Below, piece by piece: positions 25,363 to 34,371 of a stretch of 64,000 nt of DNA (positions are counted from its first letter, which is position 1; every line of letters begins with the position of its first letter). This stretch comes from Lachnospiraceae bacterium. Its GTDB lineage: Bacteria; Bacillota; Clostridia; Lachnospirales; Lachnospiraceae. The notes under the pieces are model-generated. The model did not search any database, was not told the DNA's origin, and was given only the letters and a program-made list of their open reading frames with translations. Where the stretch lies: contig JAFZSQ010000019.1 of NCBI GenBank assembly GCA_017619295.1, positions 62,001 through 126,000 on the forward strand, given 5' to 3'. The position numbers and the translations under genes are program-made.

Positions 25363-27211
25363 AACATATACCTCCACCGAATTTAGCGGCTCCGCAACCC
25401 TGACACTGCACTTTGCAGTTGGGGCTTACAACGCCTTCTGCGGCTTTATGCCATTCTCTCAAAAGGAACTCTTTGTTTACGCCGCAATCCAGGAAATCCC
25501 AGGGGAACAGCTCGTCGTCCTCCCTTTTCCTGGTTGTATAGAAATCAATATCAATATCGCATTCTTTAAAGGTCTCAAGCCAGGTATCGTAGCTGAAATA
25601 CTCAGACCAAGCGTCAAATATACAGCCCTTTTTGTATGCTGCAAGAATTGCTTTGCTAAGTTTCCTGTCGCCTCTTGCGAATACTCCCTCAAGAACCGTA
25701 ACATCAGCCTCATGCCAGTTGTACTTAATACTCTTTTGGTTAAGCTGGCTTGCTATACCGACTCTTGTTTTATATGCCTTGTCAAGAAACTCTTCCTTTG
25801 TGCACATAGGGGCCCATTGAAAAGCTGTGAAAGGCTTTGGAACAAAGAAACTTGTACTGGATACAATCTGAACCTTACCGTTTACTCTCTCTTCCTTAGG
25901 AACGGTTTCAAAGAATACCTTGGCAATCTCATTTGACAGCTTACCTATACCCTCGATATCTTCGTCTGTCTCAAAGGGCTGTCCGAGCATAAAGTAAAGC
26001 TTTACTCTTGTCCATCCACCCTTAAAGGCCATACGGGCTCCTTCAAGAATGACTTCCTCGGTCAATCCCTTATTTATAACATTTCTGAGTCTCTGACTTC
26101 CGGCCTCGGGAGCAAATGTAAGGGAACTCTTCTTTATGTCCTGAACCTTGCTCATTACATCAAGAGAAAAAGCGTCAATTCGAAGTGAAGGCAAGGAAAT
26201 ATTTACTTTTCTGTCCTTACATTCGGTTATAAGGAAATCAACAAGTTCAGGCAGTGCCTGATAATCGGAAGAACTTAAGGAACTTAAGGAAATCTCCTCT
26301 TCTCCCGTGTATTCCATAAGCTCAATGGCTTCCTTCTTTAAAGTCTCAATGTTTTTCTCTCTTACGGGACGATATAATTGTCCTGCCTGGCAAAAACGAC
26401 AGCCTCTGATACATCCCCTTTGAATTTCAAGAACCATACGCTCCTGTGTGGCTCTCATAAAGGGAACAAGCTGTTTTGTGGGATAGGGAGCTTTGTCAAA
26501 ATCGAGAACTATCTCCTTTACGATCTTTTTGGGCAAAGATTCGTCCATAGGGACAAAATCCTTTAAAGTGCCGTCCTCATTGTAGTAAGGTGTATAGAAT
26601 TTGGGAACGTACATGCCGGGAATATGAGCTGCCTCATATAAAAACTCATCCCTTGACTTCCCTTCCTTCTTAAAACGCTTATAAAGATCCATAAGCTCTT
26701 TATATCTGGTTTCACCCTCGCCTATATAGAACATGTCGAAAAAGTCGGCAATAGGTTCAGGATTATATGAGCAGGGACCGCCACCGATTACTATTGGGTC
26801 TCCGTCTTTTCTCTCATCAGTGGTAAGGGGAATGCCTGCCAAATCAAGAATCTGAAGAATGTTGGTATAACACATCTCGTATTGAAGTGTGATGCCAAGG
26901 AAATCAAAGTTCTTAATAGGCTCCTGGCTCTCCAACGCAAAAAGAGGGATGTTTTCCTCCCTCATAATTTTGTCCAGATCAGGCCATGGAGAATAGGTTC
27001 TCTCACACCATACTCCGTCCATTCTGTTGAACATATCATATAAAATCTGAATTCCCAAATGAGACATACCTATCTCATAAACATCAGGGAAACACATACA
27101 AAACCGCACGTCAACATCGGCCTTGTCCTTAATTACGGCATTGTACTCGTGACCGATATAACGTGCAGGTTTGTCAATTCGCATTAATATATCATCGGAT
27201 AATGCAAGCAT
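25337..27211 (-). CDS. TIGR03960 family B12-binding/radical SAM protein
   Basis: A 624-residue protein. The N-terminal part (about 20-200) resembles the cobalamin-binding-type fold found in this family (DVRFCMCFPDVYEIGMSH). The radical SAM core starts at CIRGCRFCQAGQ (CxxxCxxC, about residue 265), which binds the [4Fe-4S]-SAM centre. A further Cys cluster, CKVQCQGCGA, lies near the C-terminus. The reaction is unknown. Its end overlaps the DUF2344 gene, and the pair is conserved across Clostridia. Confidence 0.86.
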   Translation of the reverse strand: MLALSDDILMRIDKPARYIGHEYNAVIKDKADVDVRFCMCFPDVYEIGMSHLGIQILYDMFNRMDGVWCERTYSPWPDLDKIMREENIPLFALESQEPIKNFDFLGITLQYEMCYTNILQILDLAGIPLTTDERKDGDPIVIGGGPCSYNPEPIADFFDMFYIGEGETRYKELMDLYKRFKKEGKSRDEFLYEAAHIPGMYVPKFYTPYYNEDGTLKDFVPMDESLPKKIVKEIVLDFDKAPYPTKQLVPFMRATQERMVLEIQRGCIRGCRFCQAGQLYRPVREKNIETLKKEAIELMEYTGEEEISLSSLSSSDYQALPELVDFLITECKDRKVNISLPSLRIDAFSLDVMSKVQDIKKSSLTFAPEAGSQRLRNVINKGLTEEVILEGARMAFKGGWTRVKLYFMLGQPFETDEDIEGIGKLSNEIAKVFFETVPKEERVNGKVQIVSSTSFFVPKPFTAFQWAPMCTKEEFLDKAYKTRVGIASQLNQKSIKYNWHEADVTVLEGVFARGDRKLSKAILAAYKKGCIFDAWSEYFSYDTWLETFKECDIDIDFYTTRKREDDELFPWDFLDCGVNKEFLLREWHKAAEGVVSPNCKVQCQGCGAAKFGGGICFEAKNKVQ

Positions 27212-27219
27212 ATATACTC

Positions 27220-28515
27220 CTATCTTTTTGCAAGATCCTCCATGATTTCTTTCCAGGTAACGCCCTTCTCCTCCATGAGAACCATTACATGATAAAGGAA
27301 ATCGGAGATTTCATACTTGATTTCTTCAGGATTGGGATTCTTTGCGGCAATTACAATTTCTGTTGCCTCTTCACCAACCTTCTTTAATATTTTATCAATT
27401 CCTTTATCAAAAAGATAGTTAGTATAGCTTCCTTCTTTAGGATTTTTCTTTCTGTCTGCGATTACGGCGGAAACATCCATAAGAACATTCAAAGGATTCT
27501 TCTCGTTTTCATCGTAATCATTCTTTTTAACGATTTCATTGAAAAAGCAGCTATATGCTCCTGTGTGACAAGCAACTCCAACCTGGTAAACCTTTGCAAG
27601 AATCGTATCCATGTCACAGTCTGCAGTAAGCTTCTTTACATACTGATAATGGCCGGAAGTCTCGCCCTTTACCCATCTTTCCTGCCGGCTTCTTGAGTAA
27701 TAGGTCATCTTTCCGGTTTTAAGAGTATAGTTAAAAGCGTCCTCATCCATGTATGCAAGCATTAATACCGCATCAGTCTTGTAATCCTGAACAATAACGG
27801 GAACAAGGCCCTGAGGGTCCTTTTTGAACTCTTCCCATTTGTAAGGGGATTCAAGAATTCCAACACTTATGCCCTGCTCTTTTAATAACTCTTTAAGGGA
27901 TAGAATCTCTTTAATATTGTCATTAATGGCATTTCCGGTTACACCATAGATGTTTTCATAACCAAAAATCTCAATGAGCTTATTGAGAGCAATCTCTTTT
28001 ACAGAAACAATGGCGGGAAGATTGGTTATAGATTCCGCATCCTTTATGATATGGGGATTCATAAGGATAATTTCAGAAACATATTCTTCAAGCAAAGCCT
28101 TGTTAAACTCAATGGTCTTGGCATTGTCTACAGAGGCAAGAATCTTGTCTTTGCCAAACTTATCGGAAACTTCTTTTGTAATGGCAACATTCTCTTCTTT
28201 CTCATAGTCCAGGACTGCTCTCTTGCAGCCGGCATAGAGAAGTTTCTTGATATCTTCCATTCTCTTTACATTACCGGCTCCGATAACAGGCATTTCAACC
28301 TTTGAGCATATCTCTTTTATGATAAGCAAAGCCCTCTCATGAGATTCATCATCATAAGACATGTCAAAAATCAAAAGCTCATCAACGTTTCCGTCATTAT
28401 ATGAATCCGCCAATCTTATGGGATCGGTTTCAACGATGGTCATATCGTCAAGCCCTTTTACGGCATGCTCATTATATAAATAAATACATGAAACAAATCT
28501 TTTTGTTCCTGTCAT
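27220..28515 (-). CDS. hisIE: HisF-like domain fused to bifunctional HisIE
   Basis: A 431-residue fusion. Residues about 1-215 resemble the HisA/HisF TIM barrel (VKGLDDMTIVETDP, VDELLIFDMS, GAGNVKRMEDI), but the HisF catalytic Asp in its CLDV strand is replaced (CIYLYNEHAVKG). Residues about 232-325 are phosphoribosyl-AMP cyclohydrolase (DCDMDTILAKV...ACHTG..SCF with Zn ligands). Residues about 345-431 are phosphoribosyl-ATP pyrophosphatase (KILKKVGEEATEIVIAAK). HisI and HisE convert PR-ATP via PR-AMP to ProFAR. The barrel is probably non-catalytic. Normal HisA, HisF and HisH are not in the window. An 8-nt gap to the radical SAM gene places both in one operon. Confidence 0.88.
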   Translation of the reverse strand: MTGTKRFVSCIYLYNEHAVKGLDDMTIVETDPIRLADSYNDGNVDELLIFDMSYDDESHERALLIIKEICSKVEMPVIGAGNVKRMEDIKKLLYAGCKRAVLDYEKEENVAITKEVSDKFGKDKILASVDNAKTIEFNKALLEEYVSEIILMNPHIIKDAESITNLPAIVSVKEIALNKLIEIFGYENIYGVTGNAINDNIKEILSLKELLKEQGISVGILESPYKWEEFKKDPQGLVPVIVQDYKTDAVLMLAYMDEDAFNYTLKTGKMTYYSRSRQERWVKGETSGHYQYVKKLTADCDMDTILAKVYQVGVACHTGAYSCFFNEIVKKNDYDENEKNPLNVLMDVSAVIADRKKNPKEGSYTNYLFDKGIDKILKKVGEEATEIVIAAKNPNPEEIKYEISDFLYHVMVLMEEKGVTWKEIMEDLAKR

Positions 28516-28517
28516 TC

Positions 28518-29102
28518 TTACAAAACTCCTTTTGTGCTTAATACATCTTTAATTCGCTCATCAAAACCAGTTGCCTGGTCAAGAGCCTTGGCAAAGGCTT
28601 TAAATGAAGCTTCCGCAATGTGGTGTGAATTTACGCCCGAAAGCTGTCTGATGTGAATATTCATCATTGCGGAATAAGATAATGCATAGAAGAACTCTCT
28701 TACAAGTTCGGTATCCATTTCACCGCACTTTTCTGTGGGAAATTCAAGATCATATTCGAAGTAGGGTCTTCCGCATAAATCAATGGCACAAAGAATCAGT
28801 GCATCATCCATGGGGAGAATGAAGTTACCGTATCTTTTAATGCCTGCCTTGTCCCCGATTGCTTCCTTAATGGCATTTCCAAGGACAATTCCGCAATCTT
28901 CAACAGTATGATGTCCATCTACATTGAGATCACCCTTGCATTTAAGGGTAAGATCAAATAAACCGTGGCGGGTAAAACCATCAAGCATGTGATCAAAGAA
29001 GCCGATGCCTGTTGAAATATCGCTTACTCCTGTTCCATCGAGATTAAGCTTAACTTCGATATCGGTTTCTTTAGTTTTTCTGTTAATCTGTGCTTCTCTC
29101 AT
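28518..29102 (-). CDS. hisB: imidazoleglycerol-phosphate dehydratase
   Basis: A 194-residue monofunctional HisB, which dehydrates IGP to imidazole acetol phosphate. The His-rich metal motifs are present: DGHHTVEDCGI (about 61-71), HIRQLSGVNSHHIAEASFKAF (about 148-170), and LDGTG near the start. ATG 29102 (MREAQINRKT) has GAGGAGG 7 nt upstream. A longer frame reaching into hisD is not needed. Confidence 0.95.
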   Translation of the reverse strand: MREAQINRKTKETDIEVKLNLDGTGVSDISTGIGFFDHMLDGFTRHGLFDLTLKCKGDLNVDGHHTVEDCGIVLGNAIKEAIGDKAGIKRYGNFILPMDDALILCAIDLCGRPYFEYDLEFPTEKCGEMDTELVREFFYALSYSAMMNIHIRQLSGVNSHHIAEASFKAFAKALDQATGFDERIKDVLSTKGVL

Positions 29103-29112
29103 AAGTCCTCCT

Positions 29113-30402
29113 CTATTTGAATCGAACATTTATTGAATTGGCGTGCGCAGTCAAGCCTTCCTGCTTTGCAAATAATTCTATATCTTCATGAACAGCTTCA
29201 AGAGCTTCTTTTGAATAAGAGATTATGCTGCTCTTTTTAATGAAATCATCTACACCCAAGGGTGAGAAGAACTTTGCAGTTCCGTTTGTGGGCAAAATGT
29301 GGTTGGGACCTGCAAAATAGTCTCCAAGAGGCTCTGAGGAGTATTCTCCAAGGAATATAGCGCCCGCATTCTTGATTCTGGGCAATATATCAAAGGGATT
29401 TGCTGTCAAAATCTCCAAGTGCTCCGATGCGATTTCATTTACGGCATCAATAGCGCTTGCCATATCCTTTGCAACCAGGGCATAACCGTAATTCTTTAAG
29501 GATTCCTCGATTATCTCTTTTCTTTCAAGCTTGGCAGTGAATTTGTCTATTTCAACGGAAACCTTTTCGGCCATTTTTTTAGAAGTTGTTACAAGAATTG
29601 CAGATGCTAGCTTATCATGCTCAGCCTGACTTAATAAATCTGCAGCCACATATTCGGGATTTGCCGTCTCATCGCACAAAACCATTACCTCGCTGGGACC
29701 GGCAATGGAATCAATTGAAACATGTCCGAACACGCTTCTTTTAGCAAGGGCTACAAAGATGTTTCCCGGGCCTGTAATCTTATAGACCTTTGGAATACTC
29801 TTTGTTCCGAAAGCCATGGCTGCTATAGCCTGGGCTCCGCCCGCCTTAAATACTCTGTCTACGCCTGCAATATCTGCAGCCACCAATGTGGCGGGATTCA
29901 TTTCACCGTCCTTATTGGGAGGTGTTAACATTATTATCTCTTCAACGCCTGCAACTTTTGCAGGAATTATGTTCATGAGAACACTTGAAGGATAAGCCGC
30001 CGTTCCGCCGGGCACATACACTCCGGCTTTCTCGATTGCAGTAATCTTCTGACCGAGAATAACTCCGTCTTCTCTGGTGTTAATCCAGGAGTTTCTCTTT
30101 TGAAGTTCGTGATAACTTCTGATATTGGCGGCAGCTTTTTTAAGAACTTCTATAAGCTTGACGTCAAGTTTCTTATAAGCTTCTTCGATTTCTGCCCTGG
30201 TAACTTCGACATTGCTTTCATCAATCTTGCACTTGTCGAACTTAAGGGTATATTCAAATAAAGCCTCATCGCCCCTGTCTCTGACATCATTTACAATGCC
30301 TTCAACAACATCTTCGTACTCTTTATAATTGTTGGGACTTCTTTTTAAAAGGTCATTAAGCAGAGAACTTTTGGTGTTCTCATTTAATTCAAGAATTCTC
30401 AT
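29113..30402 (-). CDS. hisD: histidinol dehydrogenase
   Basis: A 429-residue Zn- and NAD-dependent enzyme that oxidises histidinol to histidine. Family motifs include YVPGGTAAYPSSVLM, ITGPGNIFVALAKR, DSIAGPSEVMVL, LLSQAEHD (Zn ligands) and GPNHILPTNGTA. Full length. It lies between hisG and hisB. Confidence 0.96.
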   Translation of the reverse strand: MRILELNENTKSSLLNDLLKRSPNNYKEYEDVVEGIVNDVRDRGDEALFEYTLKFDKCKIDESNVEVTRAEIEEAYKKLDVKLIEVLKKAAANIRSYHELQKRNSWINTREDGVILGQKITAIEKAGVYVPGGTAAYPSSVLMNIIPAKVAGVEEIIMLTPPNKDGEMNPATLVAADIAGVDRVFKAGGAQAIAAMAFGTKSIPKVYKITGPGNIFVALAKRSVFGHVSIDSIAGPSEVMVLCDETANPEYVAADLLSQAEHDKLASAILVTTSKKMAEKVSVEIDKFTAKLERKEIIEESLKNYGYALVAKDMASAIDAVNEIASEHLEILTANPFDILPRIKNAGAIFLGEYSSEPLGDYFAGPNHILPTNGTAKFFSPLGVDDFIKKSSIISYSKEALEAVHEDIELFAKQEGLTAHANSINVRFK

Positions 30403-30404
30403 TT

Positions 30405-31061
30405 CTATCCTTTCGCTTCAACTGCAGCTTTGATTTTATTAATTAATTCTTTGATTCTTGCAGATTCCATCTGCATTGAAACCTGGTTGACAATCATTCT
30501 TGCAGAAAGCGGAGTTATGGTTTCAAGCACAACTAAGCCGTTTTCTTTAAGTGTGGAACCGGTTTCGACGATATCTACTATTACATCTGAAAGACCAACG
30601 ATGGGGCCAAGTTCAACAGAACCGTTAAGCTTTATTATATCAACGGTCTGATTCTTCTGGTTATAGAAGTAATTCTTGGCAATTTCAGGGTATTTGCTGG
30701 CAACTCTTATCATCTCATGATGCTTTAAGAGCTCTCCGGCGGATTCGGGGCCACATACGCACATTCTGCAGGCACCAAAACCAAGGTCAAGAACCTCATA
30801 TACCCTTCTGTTTTCTTCCAATATAATGTCTGCGCCAACAACACCGATGTCTGCCGCGCCATATTCAACGTATGTAGGAACATCGGGACCTTTGGACAAG
30901 AAGAATTTAAGCTTAAGCTCTTCGTTAACGAAAATAAGCTTTCTGGAGCTCTTATCCTTCATTTCCTCACAGGTAATGCCCACTTCTTCAAGAAGAGCCA
31001 AAGTCTTCTCCGCAAGCCTGCCCTTTGCAAGGGCAAATGTCAAATAACGTTCATTACTCAT
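30405..31061 (-). CDS. hisG: ATP phosphoribosyltransferase, short (HisG-S) form
   Basis: A 218-residue catalytic subunit for the first histidine step. The short form lacks the C-terminal ACT-like regulatory domain and needs HisZ, encoded immediately upstream (its ATG abuts the hisZ stop). Family motifs are LAKGRLAEKTL, GAADIGVVGADII and the PRPP-type site in LSDVIVDIVETGSTLKENGL. Confidence 0.95.
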   Translation of the reverse strand: MSNERYLTFALAKGRLAEKTLALLEEVGITCEEMKDKSSRKLIFVNEELKLKFFLSKGPDVPTYVEYGAADIGVVGADIILEENRRVYEVLDLGFGACRMCVCGPESAGELLKHHEMIRVASKYPEIAKNYFYNQKNQTVDIIKLNGSVELGPIVGLSDVIVDIVETGSTLKENGLVVLETITPLSARMIVNQVSMQMESARIKELINKIKAAVEAKG

Positions 31062-32174
31062 TTATTTGCCCTCCTTAAGTACAACTGCTTTATTATTATT
31101 TCTAAGCTCTATGGCTTTCTTTAAAACTTCATCATAGGTATCTTTTGTATAAGTAAGCTCTATAGGCTCCTCTTCTACGGGAATGTCGATATTTTGGCTT
31201 TTGACAGCTTCCATAAGATCATCGATAACAACTACAAAGCCTATAGCCGGAGCATCCTTGCCAAATCTCGAAAGAAGGGAATCGTAACGTCCGCCCTTTA
31301 TGACAACATCGCCTACGCCGTAGGTGTATGCCTTGAAAATAACGCCTGTGTAATAGTTGTATTTCGAAAGCATACCAAGGTCGAAGGAAACATATTTTTC
31401 CACGTTGTATTTCTTAAGAACATCGTATAAGGAATAAAGTCTGTCTATAGCAGCCTTTGATCTTTCATTATTGGCAAAAGCTTTGGCTTCCTCCAATATC
31501 TCTATTCCGCCAAATAAATCAGCCATTTTCTTAAGGCTTAATCCGGCCTTTTCATCCTTAACTGACTTATCAATCAAAGCTTCTGCCGCGAAAATGTTCT
31601 TAACGCTTATGAGGTCTCTCAATCCCCATTCCTCTTCTTCTGAAAGGCCTGCCTTCTGGCATAAACCTTTGAAGTACTCTACTTCACCGATACTGATCTG
31701 GAAGTCTTTGAGGCCTGTTTTAAGGAGGCAATTGATAACCATGGCAATCATTTCGGCATCTGCGTTAACAGAGCCGTCACCGATAAGCTCAGCGCCCATC
31801 TGAGTAACCTCTTTGAGCTTACCCTGAAGATTGTTTGTGTTTGTAAATGTATTGCCGCTGTAAGTGAATCTGATGGGAACATCTTCATCCATATAATACT
31901 TTGCGGCGCATCTTGCCATGGAAGGTGTGAAGTCCGGTCTCAAAACCAGAGTATTGCCTTCCTTATCAAAGAACTTGTACAGTTCCTTTGAAGGAGTTGT
32001 ACCTATCTCTTTGGAAAAAACATCAAAAAACTCAAAGGTGGGTGTAGATATACTTTTGTATCCATAAAGAGAAATAACGCTTTTAATGCGAGCTTCCACT
32101 TCGCTCTTTCTCTTCATTTCGTCACCGTATATATCTCTTACACCTTCGGGAGTATGTAACAATATCGTACTCAT
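31062..32174 (-). CDS. hisZ: ATP phosphoribosyltransferase regulatory subunit HisZ
   Basis: A 370-residue catalytically inactive relative of histidyl-tRNA synthetase. It keeps the class II core (TPEGVRDIYGDE, motif 2-like LRPDFTPSMAR, GGRYDSLLSRFG) but ends without the anticodon-binding domain. It pairs with short HisG and gives histidine feedback control. First gene of the his operon, with its own promoter overlapping the end of recU. Confidence 0.92.
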   Translation of the reverse strand: MSTILLHTPEGVRDIYGDEMKRKSEVEARIKSVISLYGYKSISTPTFEFFDVFSKEIGTTPSKELYKFFDKEGNTLVLRPDFTPSMARCAAKYYMDEDVPIRFTYSGNTFTNTNNLQGKLKEVTQMGAELIGDGSVNADAEMIAMVINCLLKTGLKDFQISIGEVEYFKGLCQKAGLSEEEEWGLRDLISVKNIFAAEALIDKSVKDEKAGLSLKKMADLFGGIEILEEAKAFANNERSKAAIDRLYSLYDVLKKYNVEKYVSFDLGMLSKYNYYTGVIFKAYTYGVGDVVIKGGRYDSLLSRFGKDAPAIGFVVVIDDLMEAVKSQNIDIPVEEEPIELTYTKDTYDEVLKKAIELRNNNKAVVLKEGK

Positions 32175-32194
32175 GATTCTCCTTTATACTTTAG

Positions 32195-32264
32195 TGTGCT
32201 AATGTGCTAATTTGGTAGCAAGTGAAACTAAAGGAAGTATACAGGAAATAAAATCAATTGTCAA
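32195..32264 (-). promoter_or_regulatory. his operon promoter with downstream tandem operator-like repeat
   Basis: On the minus strand, TTGACA (32264-32259), a 17-bp spacer and TATACT (32241-32236) form a near-consensus promoter. Downstream of the start point lies a perfect tandem 8-mer (plus strand TGTGCTAA at 32195-32202 and 32203-32210). The first copy is preceded by TTAG, forming TTAGTGTGCTAA with symmetrical TTAG/CTAA arms. It is well placed as a repressor site; the regulator is unknown. I see no T-box. Confidence 0.7.
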
Positions 32265-32793
32265 CACGGGATTCCAAGTCAATTTTCAGGTTGTCCAAGA
32301 AGGAAACAAGGACCCCTGATTTGTTGTCAATAATCCATTTGGAATCCAATTCTTCAAAGCGAAAACTCTTTCTTCCGCCCTCTTCTTTTCTTTCCCAGAA
32401 GGTTTTTAAATCTGAAAAAGGTAAATAATAAAGCAAATCTTTGTGGGAATAATAAATAATAAGGAAAGCTATACCGTTCTGCTCTTCAAATCGCTTCATG
32501 AAATCATACTGGTGAGGATGAATGTTCTGAAGGGCAAAGGTGTCAACAGCGCACTCTTTGGCATCAAAGCAAACAGGTACTCCCTGAACCACGCCAATAT
32601 AATCGACGGTACTTTTCTGATCAAAATACGCAAGTGTAATATGCCTTGTGGATGGCTCGATTTTAATGGGGGTAATGGGAGTAGGGACCTTCTGAATAAG
32701 TGCAAGGCCTTTTTCTTTATATTTATCTATGGTTCTGTTAATCATTTCCTCAAGAGTAGAACCCCTGAGTCCCCTGGAATTCCAAGTAGCCAT
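32254..32793 (-). CDS. recU: Holliday junction resolvase RecU
   Basis: A 179-residue nuclease that resolves recombination junctions in Firmicutes. It begins with the family signature NSRGLRGSTLEEMIN and has VPTPI, the catalytic STVDYIG...VPVCFDAKE (Asp, Glu, Lys; about 63-82) and LQNIHPHQYDFM. Its ATG overlaps the upstream pseudouridine synthase stop by 1 nt. In many Firmicutes recU adjoins a PBP gene; here it does not. Confidence 0.9.
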   Translation of the reverse strand: MATWNSRGLRGSTLEEMINRTIDKYKEKGLALIQKVPTPITPIKIEPSTRHITLAYFDQKSTVDYIGVVQGVPVCFDAKECAVDTFALQNIHPHQYDFMKRFEEQNGIAFLIIYYSHKDLLYYLPFSDLKTFWERKEEGGRKSFRFEELDSKWIIDNKSGVLVSFLDNLKIDLESRVDN

Positions 32794-33779
32794 TAAAGCT
32801 TCTCCTTCTTAAGCAATTCATCGAATATCACAGGTAAATCTGCCTTGATTTCACGGTTTTTAAGCGCATCAAGGCCATTTGTATCTTCACGAAAACTAAC
32901 CTTATAGCAAACAAGAAACTGGCTTTCAAGACCGTATTTCTCTTTAAAAGCATCGTTTAGTGCTTTGTTGCCGTATTTGTAATCTCCTATTAAAGGATGG
33001 CCGTTTGCCGCCAAAGAGGCCCTTATTTGATGAGTCTTTCCTGTATATAGCTTGGCTTCAACCAGTGTTATTTCACCGTTATCCGAAATAGGCTTAATAT
33101 CAGTTCTTATTTCTTCGTCCTCGCCAAGACTGACCTTAACTTTATTGGCAGAATTATCCTTTAAAAGACTGCCGGTTAATGTAGTTTCCTTTATTCCGAT
33201 ACCTTTCACAAGGGCAAGGTAATACTTATCAAGCTTTCTGTCTTTTATAAGACCCGACATTGCTCTGGAACCCTTTAAGGATTTGGAGCATAAAACAATT
33301 CCTGCTGTATTTCTGTCAAGGCGGTTGCAGACTGAAGGTTTAAAGTCCTTCAGAGATTCTGCTGTTTTTGCCTTAGAGTCTAAAAGGTATCCGATAAGCC
33401 ATTCGTTTAATGAAATATCTGATTCTTTGGCTTTCTGTGAAAGAACACCCACAGGTTTATTGCAGATAACAATATCATCATCTTCATAAATGACCTTAAT
33501 TCCTTCTATTTGCTTATAAGCATTTACATAAGAAGAAACATCGTAAGCTCCATCTGATGCGCCTCTGAATTTGTCGTATGTTTCATCGGAAAAATATATC
33601 TCAATATAGTCTCCGGCCTTTAAAAGTTCATTGCCGGTGGCTTTTTTACCGTTCAGGGTGATATTCTTTTTTCTTAACATCTTATAAATAAAGGAGGGCG
33701 CAGCTTTAGGTAAATGCCTTAAAAGCATTTTATCAAGCCTTCCTCCTTCATTAGAATTGTTTATATCAAGTCTTCGCAT
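32793..33779 (-). CDS. RluA-family pseudouridine synthase (RluC-like)
   Basis: A 328-residue enzyme with an N-terminal S4 domain (about 12-70, LPKAAPSFIYKMLRKKNITLNG) and RluA catalytic domain. The catalytic Asp is in NRLDRNTAGIV (about 153) and the GKTHQIRASL motif is present. It is a separate paralogue from the one at 2417-3331. The S4-RluA layout suits RluC-type modification of 23S rRNA, but targets are unproven. Coupled to recU. Confidence 0.88.
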   Translation of the reverse strand: MRRLDINNSNEGGRLDKMLLRHLPKAAPSFIYKMLRKKNITLNGKKATGNELLKAGDYIEIYFSDETYDKFRGASDGAYDVSSYVNAYKQIEGIKVIYEDDDIVICNKPVGVLSQKAKESDISLNEWLIGYLLDSKAKTAESLKDFKPSVCNRLDRNTAGIVLCSKSLKGSRAMSGLIKDRKLDKYYLALVKGIGIKETTLTGSLLKDNSANKVKVSLGEDEEIRTDIKPISDNGEITLVEAKLYTGKTHQIRASLAANGHPLIGDYKYGNKALNDAFKEKYGLESQFLVCYKVSFREDTNGLDALKNREIKADLPVIFDELLKKEKL

Positions 33780-33782
33780 AAT

Positions 33783-34370
33783 CTACAAGCAAATAGCCTT
33801 TACGGTGTTTAATACTTCCTCTGGTCTGTTATCGGTGTCGGGTTCGAGCTCATTAAGGCTTTTCAGCCTTTCGATGTATTTATCTTCTTTATCAAAGAGC
33901 TTAACGGTAATTCCCTTATGTCCGCCAACCTTAAGCTTTTCGTCTATATGAGTGGTAAGCTTTGCGATATCTGTCCCTTCTTTGGCCAATCCGCAAAGGT
34001 TGTTCTGCCTGAATACCAGATGGTAGACCACGTAGGTTTTCTCGTATGTCGTAAAAACATTGTCATAAAGTTCATAGAGATTACCCACAGAGCCTTGTAT
34101 TTTGGCAGCAATATCAGAAGGTGTTGATCTAAAGCGAAGGAACATTATCATGTTAACGGCGCTTTTGCAGGCAGGCAAACAGCCAAGAATCGCGACTATG
34201 GATAAAAGATTCTTCCTGGTACCTGTTGTGATGTATCCTGCAATAAATAACGAAGCTGAAATCGCAAACATCAATACGGTTTTCAGTATTTCGTATTTCT
34301 TTTGTGTATCGATATAGTTTTGCTGCCCTTTAAAGTTCTCTGCAGAAAACATTCTTTTAAACAAATTCAT
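33783..34370 (-). CDS. conserved hypothetical membrane protein
   Basis: A 195-residue protein I cannot assign. It has a short basic N-terminus, two adjacent hydrophobic segments (about residues 28-50 and 55-75) and a soluble C-terminal part (about 85-195) that would face the cytoplasm if both helices span. It lies between two pseudouridine synthase genes, with GAGGT SD and tight spacing, so it is co-transcribed with them. No catalytic motif seen. Confidence 0.75.
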   Translation of the reverse strand: MNLFKRMFSAENFKGQQNYIDTQKKYEILKTVLMFAISASLFIAGYITTGTRKNLLSIVAILGCLPACKSAVNMIMFLRFRSTPSDIAAKIQGSVGNLYELYDNVFTTYEKTYVVYHLVFRQNNLCGLAKEGTDIAKLTTHIDEKLKVGGHKGITVKLFDKEDKYIERLKSLNELEPDTDNRPEEVLNTVKAICL

Positions 34371-34371
34371 C

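Noticed and set aside
25322..25936. A 204-residue plus-strand frame opposite the radical SAM genes
   Set aside because: Antisense of two real overlapping genes; composition typical of shadow frames.
32191..32210. CIRCE heat-shock element at the his promoter
   Set aside because: Contains TTAG and GCTAA arms but not the TTAGCACTC-N9-GAGTGCTAA inverted repeat; it is a direct octamer repeat instead.
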